Assembly: GCA_959023295.1 (NCBI GenBank)
Contig: CAUFBM010000020.1
Span: 1 to 34,855, forward strand
DNA length: 34,855 bases
Direction of reading: 5' to 3'
Origin: an uncultured Collinsella sp.
GTDB lineage: Bacteria > Actinomycetota > Coriobacteriia > Coriobacteriales > Coriobacteriaceae
The notes below the pieces were generated by a model, which made no database searches, was not told the origin of the DNA, and was given only the letters and a program-made list of their open reading frames with translations. The translations under genes and the position numbers were made by a program. This document shows, piece after piece, positions 1-7,759 of the stretch. Position 1 is the first letter of the stretch; each line of letters starts with the position of its first letter.

Positions 1-6
1 AGGGCG

Positions 7-28
7 GAGGCGGGGCATGCCCCGCCTC
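7..28. other. Perfect GC-rich palindrome (hairpin)
   Basis: A 22-nt perfect palindrome centred on CATG lies near the window edge. It can fold as a stem, but neither side has a good T-run (TTACACC follows on the plus strand). It could end a transcript entering from the left, or the fmdB transcript about 100 nt after its stop. I see no gene between 1 and 125. Confidence 0.4.
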
Positions 29-125
29 TTACACCACATCTCTGCGCGCTACCTTTGGATGGGCTGATTCAGGAACTATTTCACCGCAACTCATCAGGAA
101 ACCTGGGTGTCTGGACCGCTTGTCA

Positions 126-362
126 CTAGTGGTTATGTGGGCAGTTGGCGCAACAGCCGCTGGTGGCGCTGGTGCTGGAGCCGCCACTGCGCTGGTCTGT
201 GTTGTAGAAACCGCTGCCGTCGAACTTAATGCCGCTGGCCGAGAACGTCTTGGATGCCGGGGCGCCGCAGCTGGGGCATACGACCTCGGGCGTCTCGGAC
301 ATGGGGTGCTCAACCTCAAACACGTTGCCGCAGCTCGTGCACTTGTAATCGTAGCGCGCCAT
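126..362 (-). CDS. FmdB-family zinc-ribbon protein
   Basis: A 78-residue protein that begins MARYDYKCTSCGNVFEV and has a second CPSCG pair at about residue 30, which is the usual FmdB/CxxC_CxxC_SSSS regulatory-domain zinc ribbon. The C-terminus is a Gly/Ser/Thr linker ending in a Cys/His cluster (CCANCPHNH) that may bind a further metal. The start is supported by AAAAGGAAG just upstream of the ATG. Members of this family are small, presumably cytoplasmic, and often of unknown role; FmdB was named as a putative regulator of formamidase genes. It lies 88 bp downstream of the GH13-GH77 gene on the same strand with a hairpin between them, so it may be transcribed separately. Identification of the fold is firm, function is open. 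Confidence 0.85.
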   Translation of the reverse strand: MARYDYKCTSCGNVFEVEHPMSETPEVVCPSCGAPASKTFSASGIKFDGSGFYNTDQRSGGSSTSATSGCCANCPHNH

Positions 363-384
363 AATACTTCCTTTTCAGCACAAA

Positions 385-406
385 GCGGGCAGATCGCTCT
401 GCCCGC
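385..406 (-). terminator. Rho-independent terminator after the GH13-GH77 gene
   Basis: A 9-bp perfect stem (385-393 with 398-406) and a 4-nt loop. Read on the minus strand it is followed by TTTG, a short U-tract. It sits 45 nt beyond the stop of the gene ending at 451 and 23 nt before the fmdB start. Confidence 0.6.
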
Positions 407-450
407 AAAAATTCAAACAGCTGTAACTGTACCCTATATCGTGGGTTTTA

Positions 451-3400
451 TCACGCTTCGCCCCAGAATCTATGGGTGTTGCGCAGGAGCTTCGCAGTTT
501 TCTCCTCGGCTGCCGCAACGTCGGCCTCGTCAGCCTGCCATGTCCAGTTGCCTGTGGCTACACCCGGCACGTTCATACGTGCATCGTCGCCCAGTCCCAG
601 CACGTCCTGCAGCGGCATCATCACGAGCGGTGCATCGCTTGCCAGGGCATTGCCCATGAGCTCGCTTGCCAATGTAATGCCGCTCGGCTCATCGCCGCCT
701 GCAAAGGAGCGCGTGCACCAGCCGGCAAGTGTCGAGGTGTCGTGCGTCGAGGTGTACAGGATCTTTCCCGGTGTGGGGTGAATTCCGCAACGAACGTCGT
801 AGTCGCTAAACTCCAGCACGTCCATGCCGGGGAAGCCGCAGGTCGAAGCCATGGCGCGAACGCCGGGCGTCAGATAGCCCAGATCCTCGGCGATAAAGTT
901 GAGCGGGCCCAGCTCGTCATAGGCGGTCTGGAACAGGTCCTTGCCCGGGCCTGCCAGCCAGCGGCCGTCGGCACAGGCCTTACCGGCGGGAATGCTAAAG
1001 TAGCTGTGGAAGCCCAGGAAGTGGTCCAGGCGCACGCGGTCGTAGAGCGAAAACGCACGACGCAGGCGGTCCATCCACCAGCGATAGCCGTTCTCCTTCA
1101 TGCGATCCCATCGGAAGGTGGGGTTGCCCCACACCTGGCCCTCGGGCGCAAAGTTGTCGGGCGGCGCGCCCGAAATCTCAATCGCCTTGCCGGTATCGGA
1201 CAGCCAGAAGTTCTCGGGCTCGCTCCACGCGTCGGCCGAATCGTCCGAGACATACATCGGGATATCGCCGATGACCTCGATGCCCTTCTTGTGCGCATAG
1301 TTCATGAGCTCGCACCAGGCAAGGTCAAAGCGATACTGCATGTACGCCTGCAGCTCGGCCTCGTCGTGGAAGCGCTTGTCATCGATCAGATACTCGTTGT
1401 AGCGCGCTACATCTGCCGGCCAATCGTGGCGCGACTCGCCCTCAAAGTACTTCTTAACGGCCATGTAGACGCAGTACTTTTCGAGCCAATCAGCGTTGCG
1501 ATGTTTAAACGCCGTGTACAGCGGGTCGGCATCCTCGCCGCCGTGAGCCTTCCATGCAGCAAAGTCGGCGGCCAGCTCCTCGTGACTCTCGGGCAGCAGG
1601 TCAATATTGCCCGCAAAGGCCGAAGGCCCAGCGTAAGGGGAGCGGAAGAAGTCCGTCGGGTTGACGGGCAGGACTTGCCAGTAGCGCATGCCCATAGCGG
1701 CCAGATGGTCGATAAAGCGACGCGTGGGCGCACCGATTGTGCCGGGCTTGCCGTCATCGGTCGGCACCGAGGTGATGTGGCACACAACGCCCGCGCCATG
1801 ATCGAGCGGCTCCTGCAGACGCTTCTCGGCATGGTGATAGATGATCGAAGAGCCCAGCGGGTACAGGTCGAGCGTGACGGTACCGTTGTGGATCTCGCAC
1901 TCGTGACCGCTGATCACGTCGCTCGCGCATTCGCCGAGCGCCGGAATCGTCACGCGGTGCGAATTGCGCAGGCTGCGGTTGATGATAACCGTCGCGGCCT
2001 CGCCGTCTTTGCCCGTGCGGGTGTAAGCCAAGACTTCGTCGTTGAGCGCAAAGGCCTTGATCTCGCCATCGACCATAAAGGGCAGCGCGCGGCGCACGGC
2101 AGACGCGTTCTTAACGATGGCCAGCGTGTCGAAGTCGTGGAGTTGGTCTTTGGTCGGCAGGGTGCGGCGGTTGCCCGGGTCGGTAAGGCCCTCCAAGCCG
2201 TACTCGTCGCCGTAATAGATTGAGGGTACACTCGGGAAGGTCATCTGCATGAGCGTCGCCAGCCAAAAACGGCTCTTGGCCAGGCCCATCGAGTTATCGT
2301 CCAGGCGCCATTTGCTGCGCTCGCTCTCGGGCAGCTGTGACTCGTCGGGGCCACCGCCGAGTACTGAGATGATGCGAGGACGGTCGTGGCTCGAAAGCAG
2401 ATTGAGTGCGCAGGCCAGTGCCTCGCGCGGGTAGTTCTCGCGCAGGGTCTCGATATCCTCGGCAGCCTGATATGCGTTCTTGTAGCCCATCAAAAAGCCG
2501 ATGACCATGTCGCGGAAGGGGTAGTCCATGGCGGAGTCGAGCTCCGAGCCCTGCAGATAGCGACGCAGGTGGCCATAGCTGATCTTGTTGGAGGCGTCTT
2601 CCCAGACTTCGCCGAGCAGCAGCGCGTCGGGCTTCTCGGCGAGCACGGCCTTTTTGATCTCGGCCAGGAAGTCGTCGGAAAGCTCGTCGGCCACATCGAG
2701 TCGCCAGCCATGGGCACCGGCGCGCAGCCATTTACGGATCACGCCGTCCTTGCCCAGGAGCCGCTCGCGCACCAGTTCAGAATTCTCGTTGATGGCGGGC
2801 ATGTTGCCCACGCCCCACCAGCAGTCATACGAACCGTCCTCATGGAAGTAAAATGCATCGCGCCACGGCGAGTCCTCGCTCTGCCAAGCACCGACGCCGG
2901 GATAATTGCCGTAGCGGTTAAAGTAGATCGAGTCGTCGCCCGTATGGTTGAACACACCGTCCAGAATGATGGAAATGCCAAGCTTCTCGGCCGCCTGACA
3001 CAGCTCGGTAAAGTCCTGCTCGGTGCCCAGGATCGGGTCAATCTTGGTGTAGTCGGCCGTATCGTAGCGGTGGTTGCTCGCGGCCTCAAAGATCGGGTTG
3101 AGGTAGATGGCCGTAAAGCCCAGCTCGGCGATGCGGGGTAGGTCATTTTGGATACCCTTGAGCGAACCGCCGTAAAAGTCCCAGGTCTTGATGGAGCCGT
3201 CTTCGGCACGCTCGTACTCGGGCGGTTCGTTCCAGTCCTCGACTATGCGGCGTTGGATTCCGTTGCGCGGCTTTTTGACTTCGGCCAGCGTACGCTCGCG
3301 CCAGTTTTCGTCGCGGGCATAGCGGTCGGGGAAGATCTGGTAGACCATGCCACGCTCGTACCACTCGGGACGAACTTCGCGGTGCTTGTAGACGGTGATC

Positions 3401-3747
3401 TGGAAGGACGGGACCTCGGCATAGTTGTAAGTTACGCCCTCGCCACCGGTGCGACCCTGCGGTGCGCCCAGGCGGACCTCGGGCTGGCCCTCGATATTGC
3501 AGATAAAGCTGTACCAGATAAGACAGGGCTCGGCGCACTCAAGCTCTACGGTAAATATGCCGTCGCCCTCGTGTGTCATGGGATACAGAGACTCACCGAT
3601 CTCATCGACCCAGGTGCGCAGCGTAAGCGTTGCCTGGTTGGGGTCGGCATCCTCCAAAATCACCGAGAGCGAAACGGAAGTTCCAGTGGTCACAGCGCCA
3701 AACGGAGTACGAAACTGCGGCAGACGGCTGTTGTGAATCAATCTCAT
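451..3747 (-). CDS. malQ: Bifunctional GH13 alpha-amylase / GH77 4-alpha-glucanotransferase (amylomaltase) fusion
   Basis: 1098 residues holding two complete enzymes. Residues about 1-120 look like the N-terminal beta domain of neopullulanase-type GH13 enzymes. The GH13 barrel follows with its four signature regions intact: DGVFNH, GWRLDVADE (nucleophile D351), LLGEVWE (acid/base E380) and SSHD (D455). From about residue 650 a second unit starts (GVVCHITSVP, then YWQVLPVNPTDFFRSPY), typical of MalQ, with RLDHFLGF (nucleophile D908), AEDLGYLTPGV (E954) and TSTHDTSTLAGW. The protein should cut alpha-1,4 glucans or maltodextrins and disproportionate the products, presumably in the cytoplasm since no signal peptide is seen. 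MalQ alone is usually 500-700 residues. It sits next to the glycogen operon, facing the same way but separated by 430 bp with its own putative regulatory sites. No strong ribosome site precedes the ATG. Confidence 0.92.
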   Translation of the reverse strand: MRLIHNSRLPQFRTPFGAVTTGTSVSLSVILEDADPNQATLTLRTWVDEIGESLYPMTHEGDGIFTVELECAEPCLIWYSFICNIEGQPEVRLGAPQGRTGGEGVTYNYAEVPSFQITVYKHREVRPEWYERGMVYQIFPDRYARDENWRERTLAEVKKPRNGIQRRIVEDWNEPPEYERAEDGSIKTWDFYGGSLKGIQNDLPRIAELGFTAIYLNPIFEAASNHRYDTADYTKIDPILGTEQDFTELCQAAEKLGISIILDGVFNHTGDDSIYFNRYGNYPGVGAWQSEDSPWRDAFYFHEDGSYDCWWGVGNMPAINENSELVRERLLGKDGVIRKWLRAGAHGWRLDVADELSDDFLAEIKKAVLAEKPDALLLGEVWEDASNKISYGHLRRYLQGSELDSAMDYPFRDMVIGFLMGYKNAYQAAEDIETLRENYPREALACALNLLSSHDRPRIISVLGGGPDESQLPESERSKWRLDDNSMGLAKSRFWLATLMQMTFPSVPSIYYGDEYGLEGLTDPGNRRTLPTKDQLHDFDTLAIVKNASAVRRALPFMVDGEIKAFALNDEVLAYTRTGKDGEAATVIINRSLRNSHRVTIPALGECASDVISGHECEIHNGTVTLDLYPLGSSIIYHHAEKRLQEPLDHGAGVVCHITSVPTDDGKPGTIGAPTRRFIDHLAAMGMRYWQVLPVNPTDFFRSPYAGPSAFAGNIDLLPESHEELAADFAAWKAHGGEDADPLYTAFKHRNADWLEKYCVYMAVKKYFEGESRHDWPADVARYNEYLIDDKRFHDEAELQAYMQYRFDLAWCELMNYAHKKGIEVIGDIPMYVSDDSADAWSEPENFWLSDTGKAIEISGAPPDNFAPEGQVWGNPTFRWDRMKENGYRWWMDRLRRAFSLYDRVRLDHFLGFHSYFSIPAGKACADGRWLAGPGKDLFQTAYDELGPLNFIAEDLGYLTPGVRAMASTCGFPGMDVLEFSDYDVRCGIHPTPGKILYTSTHDTSTLAGWCTRSFAGGDEPSGITLASELMGNALASDAPLVMMPLQDVLGLGDDARMNVPGVATGNWTWQADEADVAAAEEKTAKLLRNTHRFWGEA

Positions 3748-3873
3748 AATTCGGTCCAGTTCAATAGAATCACGGCCTGCGGGCCATGGGCTTTACGCAC
3801 AAGATATAAGTATATCTGTTGTACACAGGCTGTATAAACAACATCCGTTTACCATCGGCGAACGGTTGTCCTA

Positions 3874-3890
3874 GAAAATCGTTTTACCAC
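3874..3890 (-). promoter_or_regulatory. Operator-like box GTGGTAAAACGATTTTC
   Basis: Read on the minus strand the site is GTGGTAAAACGATTTTC, a near-palindrome with a central CG like LacI-family operators. The 10-mer GTGGTAAAAC recurs at 14038-14047 and TGGTAAAACGTTTTTA at 14096-14111, on the other side of the glg operon. A related TGGTAAACG lies at 3846-3854 (minus). It is about 130 bp upstream of the GH13-GH77 start. Binding by a LacI-type maltose or glucose regulator is inference; no such gene is in the window. Confidence 0.4.
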
Positions 3891-3951
3891 TCAAATTATC
3901 GCGATATTTAAAACGTCTATACCGATACTATTTGTAGCCAACAAAAGTAAC

Positions 3952-4086
3952 CCGGTTTACTACGACGAATTGAATGATCTCAACCACGGTCATTTTGGTG
4001 ATATTAAAACCGCAGGTAGAAGCGTTCTTAATTTTCGAAGATTACTCGCCGTGGTCGGCCGGAGCCATTTTGTCGTAGTAAACCGG
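3952..4086. repeat. MITE-like element with long imperfect terminal inverted repeats
   Basis: CCGGTTTACTACGAC at 3952-3966 is repeated exactly in inverse orientation at 4072-4086. The match continues inwards imperfectly, with ACCACGG placed 16 nt inside each arm (3983-3989 and its complement), giving arms of about 38 bp around a short AT-rich centre. No coding potential and no clear target duplication. It could be a small non-autonomous transposon, a genome-wide intergenic repeat, or a long RNA hairpin. Confidence 0.55.
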
Positions 4087-4107
4087 CCCTCTTTTTAATG
4101 CGAAGTT

Positions 4108-4152
4108 CAACGCAAAAGAGGGCGCCTGGTTGGGGCGCCCTCTTTTGCGTTG
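4108..4152 (-). terminator. Terminator of the glycogen operon
   Basis: A 19-bp perfect stem (4108-4126 with 4134-4152, loop of 7) starts 25 nt after the glgA stop on the minus strand. The stem itself carries AAAAGAGGGC and GCCCTCTTTT arms, so it looks bidirectional. The minus-strand tract after the stem is only weakly U-rich. Confidence 0.75.
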
Positions 4153-4176
4153 AGGAATAAGTTTTAATCGTCCGGA

Positions 4177-6537
4177 TTAGCGGCGCTTGCGGGCGGCCGT
4201 TGCCTTGCGGACGGAGGTCTTCTTGGTCGGAGCCTTTTCCTCGGCCGGAACGGCGGGGGAGACCGGGGTCTCCTTGGCGGGCTCGGTCTCTGCCTTAGTC
4301 TTGGGAGCGGCCTTAACCTCGGCAGCCTTCGGAGTCGGCTCGGCCTTTACTGCGGGCTTGTCCTCGGCCTTACCCTCTGCCTTGGGAGCTGCAGCCTTGG
4401 TCGTGGTCTTCTTGGCCGTCGTCGCGGCGCGTTTGCGCGTGGTGGTCTTGGCGGCCGGCTTTGCCTCGACAGCTGCCTCAGCCTTAGACTCAGCGGGCGT
4501 CTCCTCGACTTTGGCGGCCGGCTTTGCAGTAGCCTTCGGGGCCGTCTTCGCGGCGGCCTTCGTCGTAGCGGCCTTGGCCGTCGTCGACTTCGTAGCCGTG
4601 GTCTTCTTGGTGGTTGCAGCCGTCTTCTTGGCAGCGGTCTTGGCCGGAGCCTTTGCCGCAGGCTTAGCCTCGGCGGCGGCCTTTACCTCGGGAGCAGCCT
4701 CGACCTCGTTGGCCTTCTTGGCAGCGGCGGTCGTGCGCTTGCGCGTGGTCGATGCCTTGGCAGTAGTTGCCTTGGCAGCGGTGGTCTTGCTCGCAGCGGC
4801 CTTCGTGGTCGTAGCCTTCTTAGCCGTCGTCTTGCGAGCCGTCGTCTTCTTGGCGGCAGGCTTCGCAGCGGGCTTCACCTTAGGCTCGGGCTCGGGAGTA
4901 GCCTCGACCTTCACCTCAGGATCGGCCTTAACGGGCTTAGCTTCAACCGGCTTCTCCTCGGCCTTGGGCTCCTCGGCGACAGCGGGCTCCTTAACGGTCG
5001 CCGCAGGCTCGGCCTCAGCAGCAACCGGCTCCTCGACAGCCGCAGCCTCAGCCACAGCCGCCGGGCGCTCAATCTCCGGGTGCATAAAGAAGTACAGGTC
5101 CAGATACTTGTCGGCCGAGCGCGTCCAGCTAAAGTCCTGGCTCATGGCCTGCGTGACTAGCTGGTTCCATGCCTCACGGTTATCCCAGAACAGGCGTGCT
5201 GCGCGGAACACCGCGTCGCCCATCTCGTCGCCGTTAAAGTTGGTAAACGAGAAGCCCGTGCCCTCGCCGGTAAACTCGTTATACGGGATCACGGTGTCCT
5301 TCAGGCCACCGGTCTCGCGCACGATGGGCAGGGTGCCGTAGCGCATGGCGATGATCTGCGACAGGCCGCAGGGCTCAAACTTCGAAGGCATCAGGAACAT
5401 ATCGGCGGCGGCGTACATGCGCTGCGACAGCGCAGGATCGAACTCGATGCGCGCGGCCATGGTGCCGGGGTACTTGTCCTGGAAGTAGCGCAGACCGTCC
5501 TCGTAGTCGCGGTCGCCGGTGCCCAGCACGGCCACCTGAACGCCGCCGGACAGGATGCGGTCGAGCGCGTACATGACCAGGTCCATGCCCTTCTGGCGCG
5601 TCAGGCGCGTGACCATCACCATAAGCGGGCGGTCGTCGCGCACCTCGAGCCCCAGTTCCTCCTGCAGCTTGGCCTTGCACGCGGCCTTGCCGGAACGGTC
5701 GTCAACCGTGTAGTTGGCGGCAATGCGCTTGTCGGTTGCCGGGTCAAAGGCCGCCACGTCAATGCCGTTGAGGATGCCCTGCAGCGCGTAGGAGCGCTCG
5801 CGCAGCACACCGTCCAGACCCTCGCCAAACTCGGGCGTCTGGATCTCGTTGGCATAGGTGGGGCTCACCGTGGTGATGGCATCGGCATAGTGCAGCGCGC
5901 CCAGCATGTAGTTGATGCTGCAGGCGTCGCAGCGCAACTGCGTGGCGGCCGCCGGAATATGCGCTACACCCAGGATGTCCTCCATCACGGTGTCGCTAAA
6001 CTGGCCCTGGAACGCCACGTTGTGGATCGAGAACACAGTCTTGACGCGGTCGTACAGCGGCAGGCCCTGGTAGAACTCGCGCAAGAACACGGGTGCCAGT
6101 GCCGTCTGCCAGTCGTTACAGTGCAGGATGTCGCACTCAAAGCCCTCGGGCAGGTGCTGCAGGCTCTCGGTAATGGCCTTGGAGAAGAACGCGAAGCGCT
6201 CGCCGTCGTCGAAGAAGCCGTACGGATAATCGCGCGCAAAGTAGCGCTCGTTGTCCACGAACATATAGGTGACGCCGTCGTGCTCGAGCTTCTCCAGCCC
6301 GCAGTACTCGTTGCGCCAGCCCAGGCTCACGTAAAAGTCGGAAAAGTGCTCCATCTGCGCCTTGTACTCATCCTTGATGGTGGCGTACTTGGGCACCATC
6401 ACAATGACTTCGGCGCCGGCGCGCACGAGCGCCGCAGGCAGCGAGCCCGCCACGTCGCCCAGGCCACCGGTCTTAACAAACGGTGCGCACTCGGCCGAGG
6501 CAAACACGATCTGCATCTTTTTGCTGGAATCTGCCAT
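4177..6537 (-). CDS. glgA: Glycogen synthase (GT5) with a histone H1-like C-terminal tail
   Basis: 786 residues. Residues about 1-485 form a normal bacterial glycogen synthase that adds glucose from ADP-glucose to alpha-1,4 glucan: KTGGLGDVAGSLP near the N-terminus binds ADP-glucose, and MPSKFEPCGLSQIIAMRYG plus RETGGLKDTV are the conserved C-domain motifs. GlgA is normally about 480 residues, so the last 300 are extra: first acidic and Pro-rich (EEPVAAEAEP), then Ala/Lys/Thr repeats such as KKTTARKTTAKKATT and a basic end RKATAARKRR. I start at the second ATG (6537) because GGGAG lies five bases before it; the ATG at 6549 has no ribosome site. It is the last gene of the glgB-P-C-D-A run and is followed by a terminator. 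Confidence 0.93.
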   Translation of the reverse strand: MADSSKKMQIVFASAECAPFVKTGGLGDVAGSLPAALVRAGAEVIVMVPKYATIKDEYKAQMEHFSDFYVSLGWRNEYCGLEKLEHDGVTYMFVDNERYFARDYPYGFFDDGERFAFFSKAITESLQHLPEGFECDILHCNDWQTALAPVFLREFYQGLPLYDRVKTVFSIHNVAFQGQFSDTVMEDILGVAHIPAAATQLRCDACSINYMLGALHYADAITTVSPTYANEIQTPEFGEGLDGVLRERSYALQGILNGIDVAAFDPATDKRIAANYTVDDRSGKAACKAKLQEELGLEVRDDRPLMVMVTRLTRQKGMDLVMYALDRILSGGVQVAVLGTGDRDYEDGLRYFQDKYPGTMAARIEFDPALSQRMYAAADMFLMPSKFEPCGLSQIIAMRYGTLPIVRETGGLKDTVIPYNEFTGEGTGFSFTNFNGDEMGDAVFRAARLFWDNREAWNQLVTQAMSQDFSWTRSADKYLDLYFFMHPEIERPAAVAEAAAVEEPVAAEAEPAATVKEPAVAEEPKAEEKPVEAKPVKADPEVKVEATPEPEPKVKPAAKPAAKKTTARKTTAKKATTTKAAASKTTAAKATTAKASTTRKRTTAAAKKANEVEAAPEVKAAAEAKPAAKAPAKTAAKKTAATTKKTTATKSTTAKAATTKAAAKTAPKATAKPAAKVEETPAESKAEAAVEAKPAAKTTTRKRAATTAKKTTTKAAAPKAEGKAEDKPAVKAEPTPKAAEVKAAPKTKAETEPAKETPVSPAVPAEEKAPTKKTSVRKATAARKRR

Positions 6538-6560
6538 ATTGTCTCCCATGTTGCAATTCG

Positions 6561-6596
6561 AGAATAGCCGCCTGGCGCTAACCGGGCGGCTATTCT
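6561..6596. other. Hairpin between glgD and glgA
   Basis: A 12-bp perfect inverted repeat (AGAATAGCCGCC at 6561-6572, complement at 6585-6596) in the 90-bp gap. There is no U-tract after it, so it is more likely an mRNA processing or stability element, or an attenuator, than a terminator. Confidence 0.45.
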
Positions 6597-6627
6597 ACCT
6601 GTTACGAGCGATGTTGCGGTGCCAACG

Positions 6628-7755
6628 TTAACGTACGATGGTGGTGTCGGAAGTTAACGGAGCCTTGCCCAGCACCAGGATGTTCTCGGGCGTGCCGCGA
6701 AGCTCGGTGTTGGTGGGAACCACGTTGTTCTTGTCCAGAATGGCGTTCTCAACGCGTGCGCCGCTCTTGATGACACAGCTCTGGTTGATGATCGAGTTGG
6801 TTACCGAGGCGCCCTCCTCGACCACGACGCCGCGTGACAGGATCGAATTGCGCACGGTGCCCTTGATGATGCAACCGGCCGAGATGATCGAGTTGCACGC
6901 GTGGCTGCCGGTCGCATAGCGCGAAGGCGGCACGTCGTGAGCCTTGGTCAGGATTGGGCGCTCGGGGTCAAAGAGCTGGTCGGCCACGGTCTGGTCGAGC
7001 AGGTCCATGCTGCGGCGATACAGCGACTTCTCGCTAAACACGCCCACGACCTCGCCCTTGTACTCGTAGCTGCACACGTCGATGTTGCCAAAGTCGCCTT
7101 GGAGTGCCTCGAGCAGGTCCAGATAGTCGGCTGCCTGGTAGTGATCGATGATCTCGAGCAGCGTCTCGCGGTTGACGATGCAGCAGTCCATAGAGGCGTT
7201 GTCGCCGTACACGACGCCGGCGCTCACGCCCGTCAGGCGACCGTTCTCGTTAATTTCGAGTTTGGTCTCGTCATCGACGTTGCGCGTGGCCTTGCAGTAC
7301 ACCACGGTCATCTGGGCACCGGAGTTCTCGTGCGCGTCGATGATGGTGTTGAGGTCCATGTTAAAGATAATGTTGGTGCCCATCATCACAACATAGGGCT
7401 TGTCCGAGCGCTGGAACAGCGTCTTGTTGGAGATGATGTCGCGCAGCAGGAAGCGCATGCCGCCCTTGGTGGTGCCATACGCGTTGCCGGGCACCATGAA
7501 CAGGCCGCCCTTCTTGCGGTCCAGACCCCAGTCCTTGCCCGAACCAACGTGGTCGATCAGCGAGCGGTAGTTGCCCGGCATGACGACGCCGACGGTCTTA
7601 ATGCCGGCATTCATCATGTTGGACAGCGGGAAGTCGATCAGGCGGTAGCGGCCCAAAAACGGAACGGACGCGATGGGGCGGTCCTTGAGCAGCACGCTGC
7701 CGTAGGTCGAAGAGTAGTTAGCGGTGATATAACCGATGGCCTTGCGATTGATCAT
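6628..7755 (-). CDS. glgD: Glucose-1-phosphate adenylyltransferase, GlgD subunit
   Basis: 375 residues from the ATG at 7755. It is a nucleotidyltransferase-like domain followed by a C-terminal left-handed beta-helix of hexapeptide repeats (GCIIKGTVRNSILSRGVVVEEGASV). The N-terminal GGxGxRL pyrophosphorylase loop of GlgC is replaced by YITANYSSTYGSVLLKDRP, as expected for the regulatory GlgD partner that joins GlgC in a heterotetramer and raises its activity. An upstream in-frame start at 7794 would overlap glgC by 35 bases. The 7755 start is preferred because AAGGGGGAA at the glgC 3' end is its ribosome site, with four bases between the glgC stop and this ATG, pointing to translational coupling. 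GlgC/GlgD pairs are typical of Firmicutes and some Actinomycetota. Confidence 0.92.
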   Translation of the reverse strand: MINRKAIGYITANYSSTYGSVLLKDRPIASVPFLGRYRLIDFPLSNMMNAGIKTVGVVMPGNYRSLIDHVGSGKDWGLDRKKGGLFMVPGNAYGTTKGGMRFLLRDIISNKTLFQRSDKPYVVMMGTNIIFNMDLNTIIDAHENSGAQMTVVYCKATRNVDDETKLEINENGRLTGVSAGVVYGDNASMDCCIVNRETLLEIIDHYQAADYLDLLEALQGDFGNIDVCSYEYKGEVVGVFSEKSLYRRSMDLLDQTVADQLFDPERPILTKAHDVPPSRYATGSHACNSIISAGCIIKGTVRNSILSRGVVVEEGASVTNSIINQSCVIKSGARVENAILDKNNVVPTNTELRGTPENILVLGKAPLTSDTTIVR

Positions 7756-7759
7756 CGGA

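Larger units (their letters stand above)
3748..4176. other. 429-bp intergenic region between glgA and the GH13-GH77 gene
   Basis: No convincing gene. From left to right it holds AT-rich DNA that may carry the promoter of the GH13-GH77 gene (TATACTT and TATATCT on the minus strand near 3805-3820), TGGTAAAAC-type boxes, a 135-bp inverted-repeat element and the glgA terminator. Three arms are mutually complementary: GCCCTCTTTT at 4086-4095 and 4137-4146, both matching AAAAGAGGGC at 4114-4123, so alternative hairpins can form. Confidence 0.6.

Noticed and set aside
472..2223. Long plus-strand frame (583 codons) opposite the GH13-GH77 gene
   Set aside because: It is the antisense shadow of a GC-rich gene. 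The minus-strand product has complete catalytic motifs, while this one has no family resemblance.
4177..5341. Plus-strand 384-codon frame opposite the GlgA tail
   Set aside because: Its Ala/Val-rich hydrophobic product comes from reading the Lys/Ala/Thr repeats on the wrong strand; it could be mistaken for a membrane protein.
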